45,782 bases of DNA from assembly GCF_014486675.1 (NCBI RefSeq), contig NZ_JACTAC010000020.1:1-45782 (forward strand), read 5' to 3'. Source of the DNA: Flavobacterium macrobrachii (lineage in GTDB: Bacteria; Bacteroidota; Bacteroidia; Flavobacteriales; Flavobacteriaceae). The notes beneath the pieces were generated by a model that was given only the letters and a program-made list of their open reading frames with translations, was not told where the DNA came from and ran no database searches. Of this stretch, positions 17,916 to 27,512 are shown piece after piece (position 1 is the first letter of the stretch; the number at the start of each line of letters is the position of its first letter). A program made the translations under genes and the position numbers.

Positions 17916-18920
17916 CTATTTGTTAAATGGTTCAATAAGATGTTTCAATCCTTTTTTTGCTGGTAGTTGCCATAATAATTTACACCAATCGTGATTACCT
18001 TCAATAAAACCTGGACCATTTTCTGTTATGACAATATCCCAACCTATTGAACGATTTTGAGGATGTAATTTTGCTGCTTTTTTAACCATAGCTACAGTTT
18101 CATTCCAAAAAGGAACCTGAAAACCAATTATTGAAATTCCTGTAATTGGATGTATAGTTTCTTCATTTTTAGTAATATCACTATAAACTCCTGAATCAAT
18201 AATTTTTCCTGAATGTTCGTCAATAATTGCAGCCATATTTCCTGCAGCCATATTATCAACGCTTGAATTAACTGATATTCGCTGACGACAACCCAATAAA
18301 ATCACTTCATTATTTTTATCCAACTGAGTAAAAATCCTAACTGTATTTACCCCAGATGGAGATAATTTATTTAGTTCACTATGTTGAATGATAAACTCTT
18401 CAACCATATCAAATTTATTTTTTTCCATAAAACTAATTATGGTTTTAGAATCATATTGGTTGGCTTTTTCGACTTGAACCGCTATACCGCATTTTCCATC
18501 GGCAACTTTAAAGACAATTTTTCCAGAAGGATTAGCTAACATAGCATTAGCAATTTCAGGATGTTTATTTAACTCGTCAAGAGTGGCAACTTTATGAATA
18601 AAAAAATCTTTGTATTCTTGATAAAACTTTCTTTTGTCGTCTAAAATATGTCTTTCAGACTTGGGATTCATTTTTAACTGATATTCAAACATATAACCAG
18701 TTCCAGCCCAAGTAGTTCGTTCTTGCTTATTTTTTTCAAAAAAACGAAACTGAAAATATTCTAACAATGAAATATTGTATTTAAAAACCGATAAAAGTGC
18801 ATCAAAAAGTAATACAACTTTATTTTTATTAGTTTGCTCACTAGCAAAATTTAAAAACAAATTGAATTTTTTCCAATCCATTTGCTTTAAGTAATATCCT
18901 AAATATAAAAATCGTTTCAT
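17916..18920 (-). CDS. Sugar-transfer-associated ATP-grasp protein
   Basis: A 334-residue ATP-grasp fold protein of the type found beside sugar transferases (ATPgrasp_ST). Supporting stretches are GKIVFKVADGKCGIAV (ATP-binding strand region, about 132-147), NTVRIFTQL, AAGNMAAIIDE and the C-terminal metal/ATP motif SIGWDIVITENGPGFIEGN (about 290-308). Members of the family are presumed to ligate a carboxylate to an amine or hydroxyl, but to my knowledge the exact reaction is not settled. It is the gene immediately before the initiating transferase, so it may modify an early intermediate or a lipid-linked product (inference). Confidence 0.8.
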   Translation of the reverse strand: MKRFLYLGYYLKQMDWKKFNLFLNFASEQTNKNKVVLLFDALLSVFKYNISLLEYFQFRFFEKNKQERTTWAGTGYMFEYQLKMNPKSERHILDDKRKFYQEYKDFFIHKVATLDELNKHPEIANAMLANPSGKIVFKVADGKCGIAVQVEKANQYDSKTIISFMEKNKFDMVEEFIIQHSELNKLSPSGVNTVRIFTQLDKNNEVILLGCRQRISVNSSVDNMAAGNMAAIIDEHSGKIIDSGVYSDITKNEETIHPITGISIIGFQVPFWNETVAMVKKAAKLHPQNRSIGWDIVITENGPGFIEGNHDWCKLLWQLPAKKGLKHLIEPFNK

Positions 18921-18921
18921 T

Positions 18922-20055
18922 TTACTTTTTTACAATACAATTTCCTAATTCGTCGGCTGACATAAACTCTACATCGGGCCATTTTTTTACAATTTCTTGC
19001 AGTAAACTTTCTAAAGATTTTAAACCTTTTTCTCTATTTTTTTCATCAATATGTCCACAAAAATTTACTCTATGTGAACTTATTATGGCTGGTTTATTCC
19101 ATCTAAAAGCAGTTTCAATTTGCTTTAAAGTAAAATCTATCCAATCAATTCCTCTATCTTCAGTAGGCTCAAAAACTACGTTTCTAACCATAATCGTTAA
19201 CCCTTCATTGGTTTTTTTTCCTGTATAATTGAGCGAATTTTTATATTTACCAAAACCTTGATGTTCTTTTCTATACAATGCTAAATCAATAAAATTAACG
19301 CCATTTTGCTTTAATGTTGGAAATAACGAATGATGAATATTAAAAACTGGCGGTGTAAAATAGTTGCTTTTGTATCCAAAAACTTCTTCAAATTTTTGCA
19401 ATCCATCAATAACTATTGATTTTAAATTTTGATTTTCAGAAACATCCCAAAAATCAAAAGCAGCAAAACTAGATTTTGTTGGATAATCATCGTCCGAAAT
19501 ACTAGTGTATGATTTATTTTTTAAAGCTGTTATTATCTGCTCGTCTTTGTTTTTCAATTTATCATTAAAGATAGATAAATTTACATGTTCTCTTCCGTGA
19601 AATTGCGGTTTTAAAAATCCTTTTTGAATTCCTTCTTGCCATTTTTCCCAGGCACCAAAATAAGCTTCAGGTTGTTCTATGGCTAACTTTGAGTAGGTTT
19701 CAGGTAGCGTTTCATATTCAAACTTTTGAAAATTATTTTCCTCTACTTTTTCAAAATTAATGTTACAAGGCAATGCAAATGGTGTGAATACTGCATTTCT
19801 GCCATTTTTATCTTTTACCGAATTTAGAACCTCAAAAAGTTGCTCCAAATCTTGCTTGGTTTCTAAAGTATCCAAAGCGTCAAAGCGAGAGTAAATCTTC
19901 ATTCCAGCTTTATCTAAGTTTGCTCTAGCAGCTTTAGAATTTAATCTAACATTACCATAATCGTCAACAGAAAAGACTATAATTTTTCTATTGGTTTTCC
20001 AACCAAAACTATTTTTAAGATTAGCAAAAACGGTATGTAAAATTCTTTTTATCAA
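18922..20055 (-). CDS. Divergent polysaccharide-deacetylase-like (CE4/NodB-type) protein, copy 1
   Basis: A 377-residue protein I recognise only as a remote relative of NodB/CE4 deacetylases. It carries an Asp pair in IIVFSVDDYGNVR (Asp31-Asp32) like CE4 motif 1, and FHGREHVN (His153, His157), an HxxxH like the metal-binding motif 2. The C-terminal part has SSHRVNFCGHIDEKNREKG (about 332-350) and WPDVEFMSADEL. No signal peptide is evident, so it may act in the cytoplasm. The start is TTG (IKRILHT follows); no better ATG is near. A clear paralogue lies at 32098-33219. Deacetylase activity is a prediction. Confidence 0.65.
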   Translation of the reverse strand: MIKRILHTVFANLKNSFGWKTNRKIIVFSVDDYGNVRLNSKAARANLDKAGMKIYSRFDALDTLETKQDLEQLFEVLNSVKDKNGRNAVFTPFALPCNINFEKVEENNFQKFEYETLPETYSKLAIEQPEAYFGAWEKWQEGIQKGFLKPQFHGREHVNLSIFNDKLKNKDEQIITALKNKSYTSISDDDYPTKSSFAAFDFWDVSENQNLKSIVIDGLQKFEEVFGYKSNYFTPPVFNIHHSLFPTLKQNGVNFIDLALYRKEHQGFGKYKNSLNYTGKKTNEGLTIMVRNVVFEPTEDRGIDWIDFTLKQIETAFRWNKPAIISSHRVNFCGHIDEKNREKGLKSLESLLQEIVKKWPDVEFMSADELGNCIVKK

Positions 20056-20056
20056 T

Positions 20057-21208
20057 TTACTCTTTTAAATACAGTTCTACAAATTTATCGGCATTATCTC
20101 TACGAAAGAGTTTTGAAGTATTCATTGCATTATTGGACATTTCATTCCACTGCTGTTCATTGGTTGAAATTTGTAAAATAAACTCTTTCGCTTTATTTAA
20201 TTCTCTTTCTGTGAAGCATTTTGCTGCGTTGAAATTCTGCGCATAATCATGGAGTTCTGAGTCTTCGCCGGCTATATAAATTGATGGAATTCCATAACTC
20301 ATTAAATTATATGATTTACTTGGAACGCTTCCTTTTGACGTTAATTCATCTAAAATCACAATACCTAAATCGGCAGCAGAAAGTGAAAACGGAAACATTT
20401 CATCACTTTGAAAGGGAAGAAACATACAATTTGGCAAATTCTTTTCCTCAACCATTTTTTGTAACGCTGGAACTCGTGGACCACGACCAATAATTTGAAA
20501 AACAATATTTGGATTATCTTTTAATAATTCGGCAATTTCTACTACAACCTCAACTTTGTGAGTTAAACCAATGTTTCCCGAATATTGGATAATGAATTTA
20601 TTTTGAAGGTTATGTTCTTTAATAAATGGATTTTCCTCTTTTACTACTCGTTCATTAGCTTGAAAAATAGACCAAATGGGCTGAATGATGAGTTTTTTTC
20701 TTGAGACATAGACTTCTAATAAGTCGGCCATTTTATTACCAATAGTAAATAAACGGAATGCTTTATTAAAAGATTTTTTGTTTAAAGATGCCCATGTTTT
20801 ATACATCCAATGGGTTTCTTTCATTCCAGTAATTTTAAAAACATCTGGATAAACATCCCAAACGACCATACTGAAACGATTTGAAACCAATAAATTTAAC
20901 AAATATCCCATTGGTGGAATGGAAACAAAAAACACTTCATGTTTTCTATATTTAGTCAACAATAACCAATAGATTTTTAAGCAAGCAATAACATAAGACG
21001 TAAACTTTTTTCTTGCTGGTCTTTCTACCCATTTATTAATATAGGTTACCGTTACATTTTTTGAAAGTTCTTCGCCTTGTATATGAATACTCCCAGTTAC
21101 AAGTGAGACACTTTCAAATTTATCGGCAAAGGCATTACAAAAACCAACAGTAAGATAATTGGACGCTTGGTTAACAACTACAATTTTTCTGTCTTTAATT
21201 TTTCCCAT
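20057..21208 (-). CDS. Glycosyltransferase family 4 (WbuB-like)
   Basis: A 383-residue GT-B glycosyltransferase. The N-terminal acceptor domain begins KIVVVNQASNYLTVGF; the donor domain has KFIIQYSGNIGLTHKVEVVV (about 203-222), and QIIGRGPRVPALQ. The C-terminal segment LTSKGSVPSKSYNLMSYGIP is similar to WbuB-type enzymes, with Ser/Lys in place of the common E-x7-E. The next genes in transcription order encode the CE4-like protein and the ATP-grasp/sugar-transferase module; the preceding genes are gmd and fcl. It could transfer fucose or an N-acetylated amino sugar; not determinable here. Confidence 0.8.
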   Translation of the reverse strand: MGKIKDRKIVVVNQASNYLTVGFCNAFADKFESVSLVTGSIHIQGEELSKNVTVTYINKWVERPARKKFTSYVIACLKIYWLLLTKYRKHEVFFVSIPPMGYLLNLLVSNRFSMVVWDVYPDVFKITGMKETHWMYKTWASLNKKSFNKAFRLFTIGNKMADLLEVYVSRKKLIIQPIWSIFQANERVVKEENPFIKEHNLQNKFIIQYSGNIGLTHKVEVVVEIAELLKDNPNIVFQIIGRGPRVPALQKMVEEKNLPNCMFLPFQSDEMFPFSLSAADLGIVILDELTSKGSVPSKSYNLMSYGIPSIYIAGEDSELHDYAQNFNAAKCFTERELNKAKEFILQISTNEQQWNEMSNNAMNTSKLFRRDNADKFVELYLKE

Positions 21209-21232
21209 TAATGGATAAATCTTGTTATGATA

Positions 21233-22387
21233 TTATTCAGCTTGACGTAAAATTTTGTGACCACCAGCTACCAAATGAATATCTCTTTGAAACAATTTTA
21301 CATCGGAGCTAATCATTTCTTCCACTAGCATTTTTAAATCATATTTTGGTTGCCAACCTAATTTAGTTTTAGATTTTGTTGGATCACCAATCAATAAATC
21401 TACTTCAGTTGGTCGGAAATATTTTGGATCCACTTTTACGATTACGTCACCAATTTTAGGTAATTGAATTTCGCTTACATTGAATTCATTACCCATGGCA
21501 ACTTTGTATTTATCAGCATCAATAGATTCTAAAACGCCTATTTCGTTTACACCTTCACCTTCAAAACGGATAACAAAACCAACTTCGTTAAATGCCATCT
21601 TTATAAAATCGCGAACACGAGTTGTAATTCCTGTAGCAATTACATAATCTTCGGCAGTATCTTGTTGTAAAATACGCCACATGGCTTCAACATAGTCTTT
21701 GGCATGTCCCCAATCACGTTGAGCATCAAGATTACCCATATACAAATCACTGTGTAATCCCAAAGCTATTTTAGCGACTGCTCTGGTAATTTTACGTGTC
21801 ACGAAAGTTTCACCACGTAACGGTGACTCGTGGTTGAACAAAATACCATTACAAGCATACATATTGTAAGCTTCGCGATAATTTACGGTTATCCAATAGG
21901 CATAAATTTTTGCAACAGCATAAGGAGAACGAGGATAAAAAGGTGTTGTTTCCGACTGAGGAACGGCTTGAACCAATCCATACAACTCCGAAGTTGAAGC
22001 TTGGTATATTCTAGTTTTATGTTGTAAACCCAATAATCGAACAGCTTCTAATAATCTCAAAGTTCCTATTCCGTCAGCATTTGCAGTATATTCTGGAGTA
22101 TCAAAACTTACTTTAACATGCGACATAGCTGCTAAATTATAAATTTCATCTGGCTGTACTTCTTGAATAATTCGTGTTAAATTCATAGAATCAGTCATAT
22201 CTCCATAATGCAACTTTAAACGAATATCTTTTGCATGTGGATCTTGATACAAATGGTCAATTCTATCCGTATTAAAAAGTGATGAACGTCTTTTTATTCC
22301 GTGAACCATGTATCCTTTTTCAAGTAATAATTCGGCTAAATATGCACCGTCTTGACCTGTAATTCCTGTTATTAATGCCGTTTTCAT
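21233..22387 (-). CDS. gmd: GDP-mannose 4,6-dehydratase
   Basis: Converts GDP-D-mannose to GDP-4-keto-6-deoxy-D-mannose, the first step to GDP-L-fucose. The NADP-binding [20 protein letters not shown] (about 6-25), [19 protein letters not shown] (about 29-47), QASTSELYG catalytic Thr/Ser-Glu region, and YxxxK in [10 protein letters not shown] are all intact. The 384-residue length is slightly above the usual 370 because of a short C-terminal extension. It is followed 24 bp later by a GT4 and preceded 17 bp by fcl, the standard pair. The GDP-mannose supply genes manB/manC are not in the window. Confidence 0.97.
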   Translation of the reverse strand: MKTALITGITGQDGAYLAELLLEKGYMVHGIKRRSSLFNTDRIDHLYQDPHAKDIRLKLHYGDMTDSMNLTRIIQEVQPDEIYNLAAMSHVKVSFDTPEYTANADGIGTLRLLEAVRLLGLQHKTRIYQASTSELYGLVQAVPQSETTPFYPRSPYAVAKIYAYWITVNYREAYNMYACNGILFNHESPLRGETFVTRKITRAVAKIALGLHSDLYMGNLDAQRDWGHAKDYVEAMWRILQQDTAEDYVIATGITTRVRDFIKMAFNEVGFVIRFEGEGVNEIGVLESIDADKYKVAMGNEFNVSEIQLPKIGDVIVKVDPKYFRPTEVDLLIGDPTKSKTKLGWQPKYDLKMLVEEMISSDVKLFQRDIHLVAGGHKILRQAE

Positions 22388-22404
22388 TTTTATTATAATT
22401 TTTA

Positions 22405-23358
22405 TTATATTTTAACTTCTTTAAAAGAATGTTCGTTTTCCAAAAACCATTGATAGGTAGCTTTAATTCCTTCTTCTAAAGAAATTGTAGCACTCCATCC
22501 TATGTTTTTCATTTTTGAAACATCCATTAATTTTCTTGGTGTTCCGTCTGGTTTTGAACTATCCCAAACAATTTCGCCTTGATGTCCAACTATTTTTTGA
22601 ATTAATTCTGCTAATTCTCTAATAGTCAAATCTATTCCTGTTCCAATATTATACAAATGTTCATCTAACTGATTTTCAAGTGCAAAAACTACTGCATCAG
22701 CCATATCATCAACATGAAGAAACTCACGCATGGGTATTCCTGAACCCCAAAGCGTTACTGGCTGGTTATTGTTGTTTTTTGCCTCATGGAATTTACGAAT
22801 CATAGCAGGTAAAACATGTGACGTTTGCAAATCAAAATTATCATTGGAACCATATAAGTTTGTTGGCATTAAGCTAACAAAATCTTTATTAAATTGTTTT
22901 CTAATGGACTCACAAGCTTTTACTCCAGAAATTTTTGCTATTGCATACCATTCATTGGTGGGTTCAAGCGACGAGGTTAATAAGCATTCCTCTTGTAAAG
23001 GTTGTGGTGCAAGCTTTGGATAAATACAAGAACTTCCTAAAAAAACAAACTTTTTCACATCAGTATCTAGGGCAGTTTGAATTAGATTGTTTTGTATTAG
23101 CATGTTTTCCATCAAAAATGTATAAGGAAAGTTATTATTGGCTAATATTCCTCCTACTCTGGCAGCTGCATCAATAACAACATCTGGCTTTTCGCTTTGA
23201 AAAAAAGCTTGAACGTGTTGTTGATTTCTTAAATCTAACTCTTTGCTGGTTTGTCCTATTAGGTTAGTATATCCTTTACTTTCAAGAGCGCGCCAAATAG
23301 CACTTCCTACCATTCCTTTGTGACCGGCAATGTATATTTTGTAATTTTTATTCATCAT
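22405..23358 (-). CDS. fcl: GDP-L-fucose synthase
   Basis: Bifunctional 3,5-epimerase/4-reductase that turns the Gmd product into GDP-L-fucose using [20 protein letters not shown] (about 11-25) is the family-specific dinucleotide motif, [18 protein letters not shown] (about 106-123) holds the catalytic Ser and Cys, and YAIAKISG (about 137-144) the Tyr-Lys pair; [14 protein letters not shown] is also diagnostic. At 317 residues it is full length. Two adjacent ATGs are possible starts (23358 and 23355). Together with gmd it implies L-fucose, or a derivative, in the glycan. Confidence 0.96.
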   Translation of the reverse strand: MMNKNYKIYIAGHKGMVGSAIWRALESKGYTNLIGQTSKELDLRNQQHVQAFFQSEKPDVVIDAAARVGGILANNNFPYTFLMENMLIQNNLIQTALDTDVKKFVFLGSSCIYPKLAPQPLQEECLLTSSLEPTNEWYAIAKISGVKACESIRKQFNKDFVSLMPTNLYGSNDNFDLQTSHVLPAMIRKFHEAKNNNNQPVTLWGSGIPMREFLHVDDMADAVVFALENQLDEHLYNIGTGIDLTIRELAELIQKIVGHQGEIVWDSSKPDGTPRKLMDVSKMKNIGWSATISLEEGIKATYQWFLENEHSFKEVKI

Positions 23359-23362
23359 TATT

Positions 23363-24499
23363 TTATTTAAAAACAGAAAGTAGCTCGTATGCTGCTTGTT
23401 TCATTCTATTTTCGTAGCTATCGTAAATTTGTTTTGAAAAATCTCTATTTGGATATTTTTCCATGATGGAGACCAGTTTCTCTACATTATGAGGTTCAAA
23501 GTAAGTACCTAACTCTTCAAGCTGTTCAATATTTACATCTAAATTAGCCGCAATAACTGGAACTTGTAATGATTTTGCATCTTCAATAACCGTACTCCAA
23601 CCTTCAAATAAACTTGGTTGAATTATAGCTTTTGAATATTTCATTAGTAATAACTGGTCGCCACGAGGTATCAAACCTAAAAATTTGATATTTTGTTTTA
23701 AATCATTTTTATTTATAATATCATGTAGTTCTTGAATATAAGGTGAATCGGGTTGCTCTGGAAAACGACCCGTAATACCTATACAAACTTCGACTCCTTT
23801 TTTCTTTAATTGTGCAATGGCTTCAAAAACCACTTTATGGTTTTTATGTTTGTGAAACTGATTGCTAATCATATAATAATTATCTTCTAGCTTGTATTTA
23901 TCTCTGATTTCTTCGTAGGTCATTGAAGGTAATCCTTCAATAATTGATACAAAGTGATACACATGAACTCTTAAAGAAGAAGGCATTTTGAAAAACTTTA
24001 TAAAGTCGTTTTTTACAGCATGACTTGATACTACCAAATCTTTTGAGTTTCTTAGAATAAATCTAATTCTAGCATTTCGTTCAAGAATTTTAGTTTTGGT
24101 AAAGAACTGTGGATAATAAAAATGCTGTAAATCTGCAATCCAAGATACTAACTTGGCGTTTAAATTACTTTTAACGGGATAATCGTGCATTGGAAAAACA
24201 GCATCCAATTTATGAACAACAACCAAATCATGTACAAATACATTTTTCATTTTAAGAAATGACTGCATAAATCCTTTATAAACTGTTGGAAATTGATGCG
24301 GAACCAATTCCATGTAAGGATAATTAATCTCGTCTATATATTGTTGTAAACTTGGGCTGTAAAATACTACTACTTTAGGTTTATCTTTATCTTCTAAAAA
24401 GTTTAAAATTCTGATTGAATTAACTAAATAGATAATTCCTCCAGTCCATTTTGGATTAAAATTGAATAAAAAACCTAATCGAAACTTGTTGTTGTCCAT
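23363..24499 (-). CDS. Glycosyltransferase family 4
   Basis: A 378-residue GT-B glycosyltransferase. Donor-domain marks are YYMISNQFHKHKNHKVVFEA (about 207-226), GLIPRGDQLLLMKYSKA and the retaining motif PSLFEGWSTVIEDAKSLQVP (about 296-315) with E-x7-E. It is four bases upstream of fcl, so it is transcribed with the fucose genes and is one candidate fucosyl- or neighbouring-sugar transferase (inference). No membrane helix is seen. Confidence 0.85.
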   Translation of the reverse strand: MDNNKFRLGFLFNFNPKWTGGIIYLVNSIRILNFLEDKDKPKVVVFYSPSLQQYIDEINYPYMELVPHQFPTVYKGFMQSFLKMKNVFVHDLVVVHKLDAVFPMHDYPVKSNLNAKLVSWIADLQHFYYPQFFTKTKILERNARIRFILRNSKDLVVSSHAVKNDFIKFFKMPSSLRVHVYHFVSIIEGLPSMTYEEIRDKYKLEDNYYMISNQFHKHKNHKVVFEAIAQLKKKGVEVCIGITGRFPEQPDSPYIQELHDIINKNDLKQNIKFLGLIPRGDQLLLMKYSKAIIQPSLFEGWSTVIEDAKSLQVPVIAANLDVNIEQLEELGTYFEPHNVEKLVSIMEKYPNRDFSKQIYDSYENRMKQAAYELLSVFK

Positions 24500-24512
24500 T
24501 ACTAAAATTAGA

Positions 24513-25409
24513 TTATTTTAATTTTTGTACCCATTTAATATAATCTTCCACTCCATTTTCAATAGATATTGATTTTGAATAACCTAATTTTTCTAATTTC
24601 GAAATATCGGCTTTCCAATTTAATGGATCACCAAGTTTTGTAATATTATTAAAGGTTACTTCTGCATTTGGATTTAAAAATGAACTAAAGAGTTGAGCAA
24701 TATAACTAATCTTATATTCCTCAGCGTTTGCCAAGTTAATGATGTCGTTTTCAAAGGTACAGTTTTGAATAATTAAATCTAATGCGGTAACTACATCCTG
24801 AACATGTATAAAATCGCGAGTTTCATTACCCGTTCCAAATAACTCAATAGTTTTATTCGATTGAAACTTATGGTATAAATCCCATAACAATTGTTTTTTT
24901 AACCCATTACCATAACAAGAGAATATTCGGACTGAGCACGTTTTTAGATTGTAAAAATGGTTGAACTCATTACAAACCTGTTCTGCTTGCATTTTATGAA
25001 TACCATAAGGTGATAATGGTTTTGACACAAACGTCTCTTCTATTGGCAATCGCTCTGGATTTCCATAAACAGCTGCACTAGAAAGATTTATAAATTTACA
25101 ATTGGGTTGATGTAGTCGAATGGCATCTAGAATTTTAAATACATTTAAGGTGTTTAGATAAAAATCTTTCAAAGGAAATTCTAACGAAAGTGGTACACTT
25201 GCTGCTCCAGAACAATTTATACAGACATCAAATTTATTTTTCTCAAAAATAATTTGATAATCCGAATTTGTTACATCGATTTGAAAATAGTTCTCATCCA
25301 CATAATCCGTAACCACATCACATCCATAAACTGTATCGTTTTTTTGCTTAAAATAGTTTAGAGCATGATTGCCGATAAATCCTTTGGAACCTATAATCAG
25401 GATGTTCAT
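24513..25409 (-). CDS. NAD-dependent nucleotide-sugar epimerase/dehydratase/reductase (extended SDR)
   Basis: A 298-residue extended SDR with GSKGFIGNHALNYF (about 7-20), the catalytic Ser region NLSSAAVYGNP (about 107-117) and YGIHK Tyr-Lys (about 134-138). FGTGNETRDFIHVQDV is the usual substrate-domain motif. It lies between two GT4 genes. The family includes UDP-hexose 4-epimerases and 4-keto reductases such as WbpV-like enzymes that act before priming. I cannot choose among them; a role in making one activated sugar of this repeat unit is likely. Confidence 0.8.
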   Translation of the reverse strand: MNILIIGSKGFIGNHALNYFKQKNDTVYGCDVVTDYVDENYFQIDVTNSDYQIIFEKNKFDVCINCSGAASVPLSLEFPLKDFYLNTLNVFKILDAIRLHQPNCKFINLSSAAVYGNPERLPIEETFVSKPLSPYGIHKMQAEQVCNEFNHFYNLKTCSVRIFSCYGNGLKKQLLWDLYHKFQSNKTIELFGTGNETRDFIHVQDVVTALDLIIQNCTFENDIINLANAEEYKISYIAQLFSSFLNPNAEVTFNNITKLGDPLNWKADISKLEKLGYSKSISIENGVEDYIKWVQKLK

Positions 25410-25417
25410 TTTTCTAT

Positions 25418-26503
25418 TTATTTTGATGGAATTATAAATTCTTCATATTGCTTGCAAATATAGTTCAATTCAAATTGAGCCATACTGTTTTTGGCATTTT
25501 TACCAAAATCTTCTATTGTTGACTGATTGTCAATTAAGTATTTCAGTTTTTGAACAAATAATTCCTCATTATTTAAAGGAATTAAATATCCATTTGTATC
25601 ATTGGTAATTAAATCGCTTGGACCAGCAACACAGTCAAAAGCTACAACAGGTAATCCTGCCGACATGGCTTCGCCAATTACATTAGGAAAACCTTCGGAA
25701 CTGGAGGTGAAAGCAAAAATTTTAGACTTACCATAATATTCCTCTACATTAGCTTGCTTGCCTGTAAAAATAACTTTGTCTCTAATTCCTAAATCTTCAG
25801 CTAATTTTTCCCAGTTGGCTTGGTTCGCTTGTTGCAAATGATCGTATCCTAAAAGGATTAGTTTCCAATTGGGAGCGTTTACTTTGGCAAATATTCTAAT
25901 CAATGCGTCTTGCTGTTTTGATTTAATGTATCGACCAACCATTAAAACATAATTTTCTTTTTCAAGATTTTGATTTTCGATTGCTCTGATTGGATTTCCA
26001 ATTACTTTAAAATTGGATTGCTTGTACATTTTTTGAAAAATAGACAAGGCTTTTGAGGTTTGCACCACTACACCTTTTGCTCTTGGGTACAACCACTTTC
26101 TTAAGGTATCATCTTTGAAGCCCAATGGTTTATCGGGTTGTGCTCTATCGGATACAAAAACAGGTGTTTTTAAACCATATAATGCCAACAATACCAAGTT
26201 ATTCCAACGTTCTCCAAAGGATAAAGCGGCGATTGGATTTATTTGTTTGATTGTTTTTCTTAAAAAATGGATCGTTTTTAGTGTTGACATCAATCTTTTT
26301 GAATTATCGAATTCAAAACTTGGTCTATGCACTATAATATCGTTTGCTATGGGATAAAACACTTCTCTTTTAATTCCATAAAGCACAAGATGCACTTGAT
26401 ATTTTTTTGTTGCTGAAAAATAATTTACCAATTCAGACATTACTCTTTCCATTCCTCCTGCTTGAAGCGAATGAATAACAAAACAAACGGATTTATTTTC
26501 CAT
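25418..26503 (-). CDS. Glycosyltransferase family 4
   Basis: A 361-residue GT-B enzyme with the acceptor loop HSLQAGGMERVMSELV (about 11-26), donor-domain VLMVGRYIKSKQQDALIRIF (about 185-204), and the retaining motif SSSEGFPNVIGEAMSAGLPV (about 265-284), a clean E-x7-E. Its first bases overlap the end of the ATP-grasp gene by 11 bp (26493-26503), so translation is likely coupled. Resembles GalNAc/GlcNAc-transferring PglH/PglJ-type enzymes in motif pattern, but donor is unknown. Confidence 0.87.
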   Translation of the reverse strand: MENKSVCFVIHSLQAGGMERVMSELVNYFSATKKYQVHLVLYGIKREVFYPIANDIIVHRPSFEFDNSKRLMSTLKTIHFLRKTIKQINPIAALSFGERWNNLVLLALYGLKTPVFVSDRAQPDKPLGFKDDTLRKWLYPRAKGVVVQTSKALSIFQKMYKQSNFKVIGNPIRAIENQNLEKENYVLMVGRYIKSKQQDALIRIFAKVNAPNWKLILLGYDHLQQANQANWEKLAEDLGIRDKVIFTGKQANVEEYYGKSKIFAFTSSSEGFPNVIGEAMSAGLPVVAFDCVAGPSDLITNDTNGYLIPLNNEELFVQKLKYLIDNQSTIEDFGKNAKNSMAQFELNYICKQYEEFIIPSK

Positions 26504-27512
26504 TTTTTAGCATTAAATCGATCATCCAACCATAAGGATTGAATTTTCCTTCGTACCAATTCATGTTTTCATCCCAATAACCAGGACAGTCGTTGTAACC
26601 TGCATTAGCAAAACCATAACTGATTTCTATCAATAAAGGTTTGTTATTTTTCCCATAAACAAAGTCATAGGCGATGCATTGAGCTTTTATTTTTTTATTT
26701 ATTTCGAAAGCTGCTTTTACAAAAACGGCATCAATTTGTTCCTTTTCATAAAGAATAAAACCACTACCTGAAGCTCTAAAATCGTTTTCGCGATTCATTC
26801 TTTTAATTCCAAATGCTTTTCCATCAATCACAATAATTCGGATATCAGAATCATTGTTAGGAATAAACTCTTGGAAGTAAAGGTAATTGATTTCATTACC
26901 CATGACTTGAGCATATCTTGGAGGTTTTATTAAACGAACTGTTCCTTTTATGACTTCTTTAAAATCAGCTTTGCCCAAACGCCATTTTCTAAAACGTTCT
27001 TTAAAACTTTCCCAACCGTCATAAGCAGGAAACCCTTTGCCAAACGCTTTTTTGACTAAAGCTGTAGCTTTGCTTTTGGTTTTTACTAATTGTACATTTT
27101 GAGAACCTGCGCCACCACGAAGTTTAAACACTTTTGGAAAAGTAGTTTGGTTAATCCATGATAAAGCGGTTTTTGTATCATAGAAAACCCAAGTTTTTAC
27201 TAAATCAATTTGTAATGATTCTAGCAGATATTTTTGTCCAATTTTGTCATCAAAATGCCAAGCTGTGTTGAAGTCGGGAAAAACTTTAAAACCACTTTGT
27301 TCTAAAGAAAAAAGGAGTGGTTTTGCCATTACTATATCAATAGAGCTTGATTGATTGTAATGCCACATTAGACATGAACAATCTGCTAATTGATTTATAA
27401 TATCACTATCAAAACAATCAACAAGTTTATAGGCAATATTTTTTTGTTTGCAATATTCTATCCACAAATAGTGAAATAAATGTTTTCTTAAATCATTGTG
27501 TATTGCTATCAT
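26493..27512 (-). CDS. RimK-like ATP-grasp protein
   Basis: A 339-residue ATP-grasp protein. Key stretches are FPKVFKLRGGAGSQNVQLV (ATP-binding beta strand and glycine loop, about 124-142), NYLYFQEFIPNNDSDIRIIV (about 219-238), KRMNRENDFRASGSG (about 248-262) and YGKNNKPLLIEISYGF (metal-binding Glu, about 293-308). Enzymes of this fold ligate a carboxylate to an amine via acyl-phosphate. It directly follows the AsnB-like gene with no gap (stop at 27513), and overlaps the next GT4, so a role in adding an amino acid or amide to the glycan is plausible but not shown. Confidence 0.8.
   Translation of the reverse strand: MIAIHNDLRKHLFHYLWIEYCKQKNIAYKLVDCFDSDIINQLADCSCLMWHYNQSSSIDIVMAKPLLFSLEQSGFKVFPDFNTAWHFDDKIGQKYLLESLQIDLVKTWVFYDTKTALSWINQTTFPKVFKLRGGAGSQNVQLVKTKSKATALVKKAFGKGFPAYDGWESFKERFRKWRLGKADFKEVIKGTVRLIKPPRYAQVMGNEINYLYFQEFIPNNDSDIRIIVIDGKAFGIKRMNRENDFRASGSGFILYEKEQIDAVFVKAAFEINKKIKAQCIAYDFVYGKNNKPLLIEISYGFANAGYNDCPGYWDENMNWYEGKFNPYGWMIDLMLKNGK

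Noticed and set aside
17912..17935. Longer start of the PglC-like transferase at TTG 17935
   Set aside because: It would overlap the ATP-grasp gene by 20 bases; the ATG at 17911 yields the typical family start.
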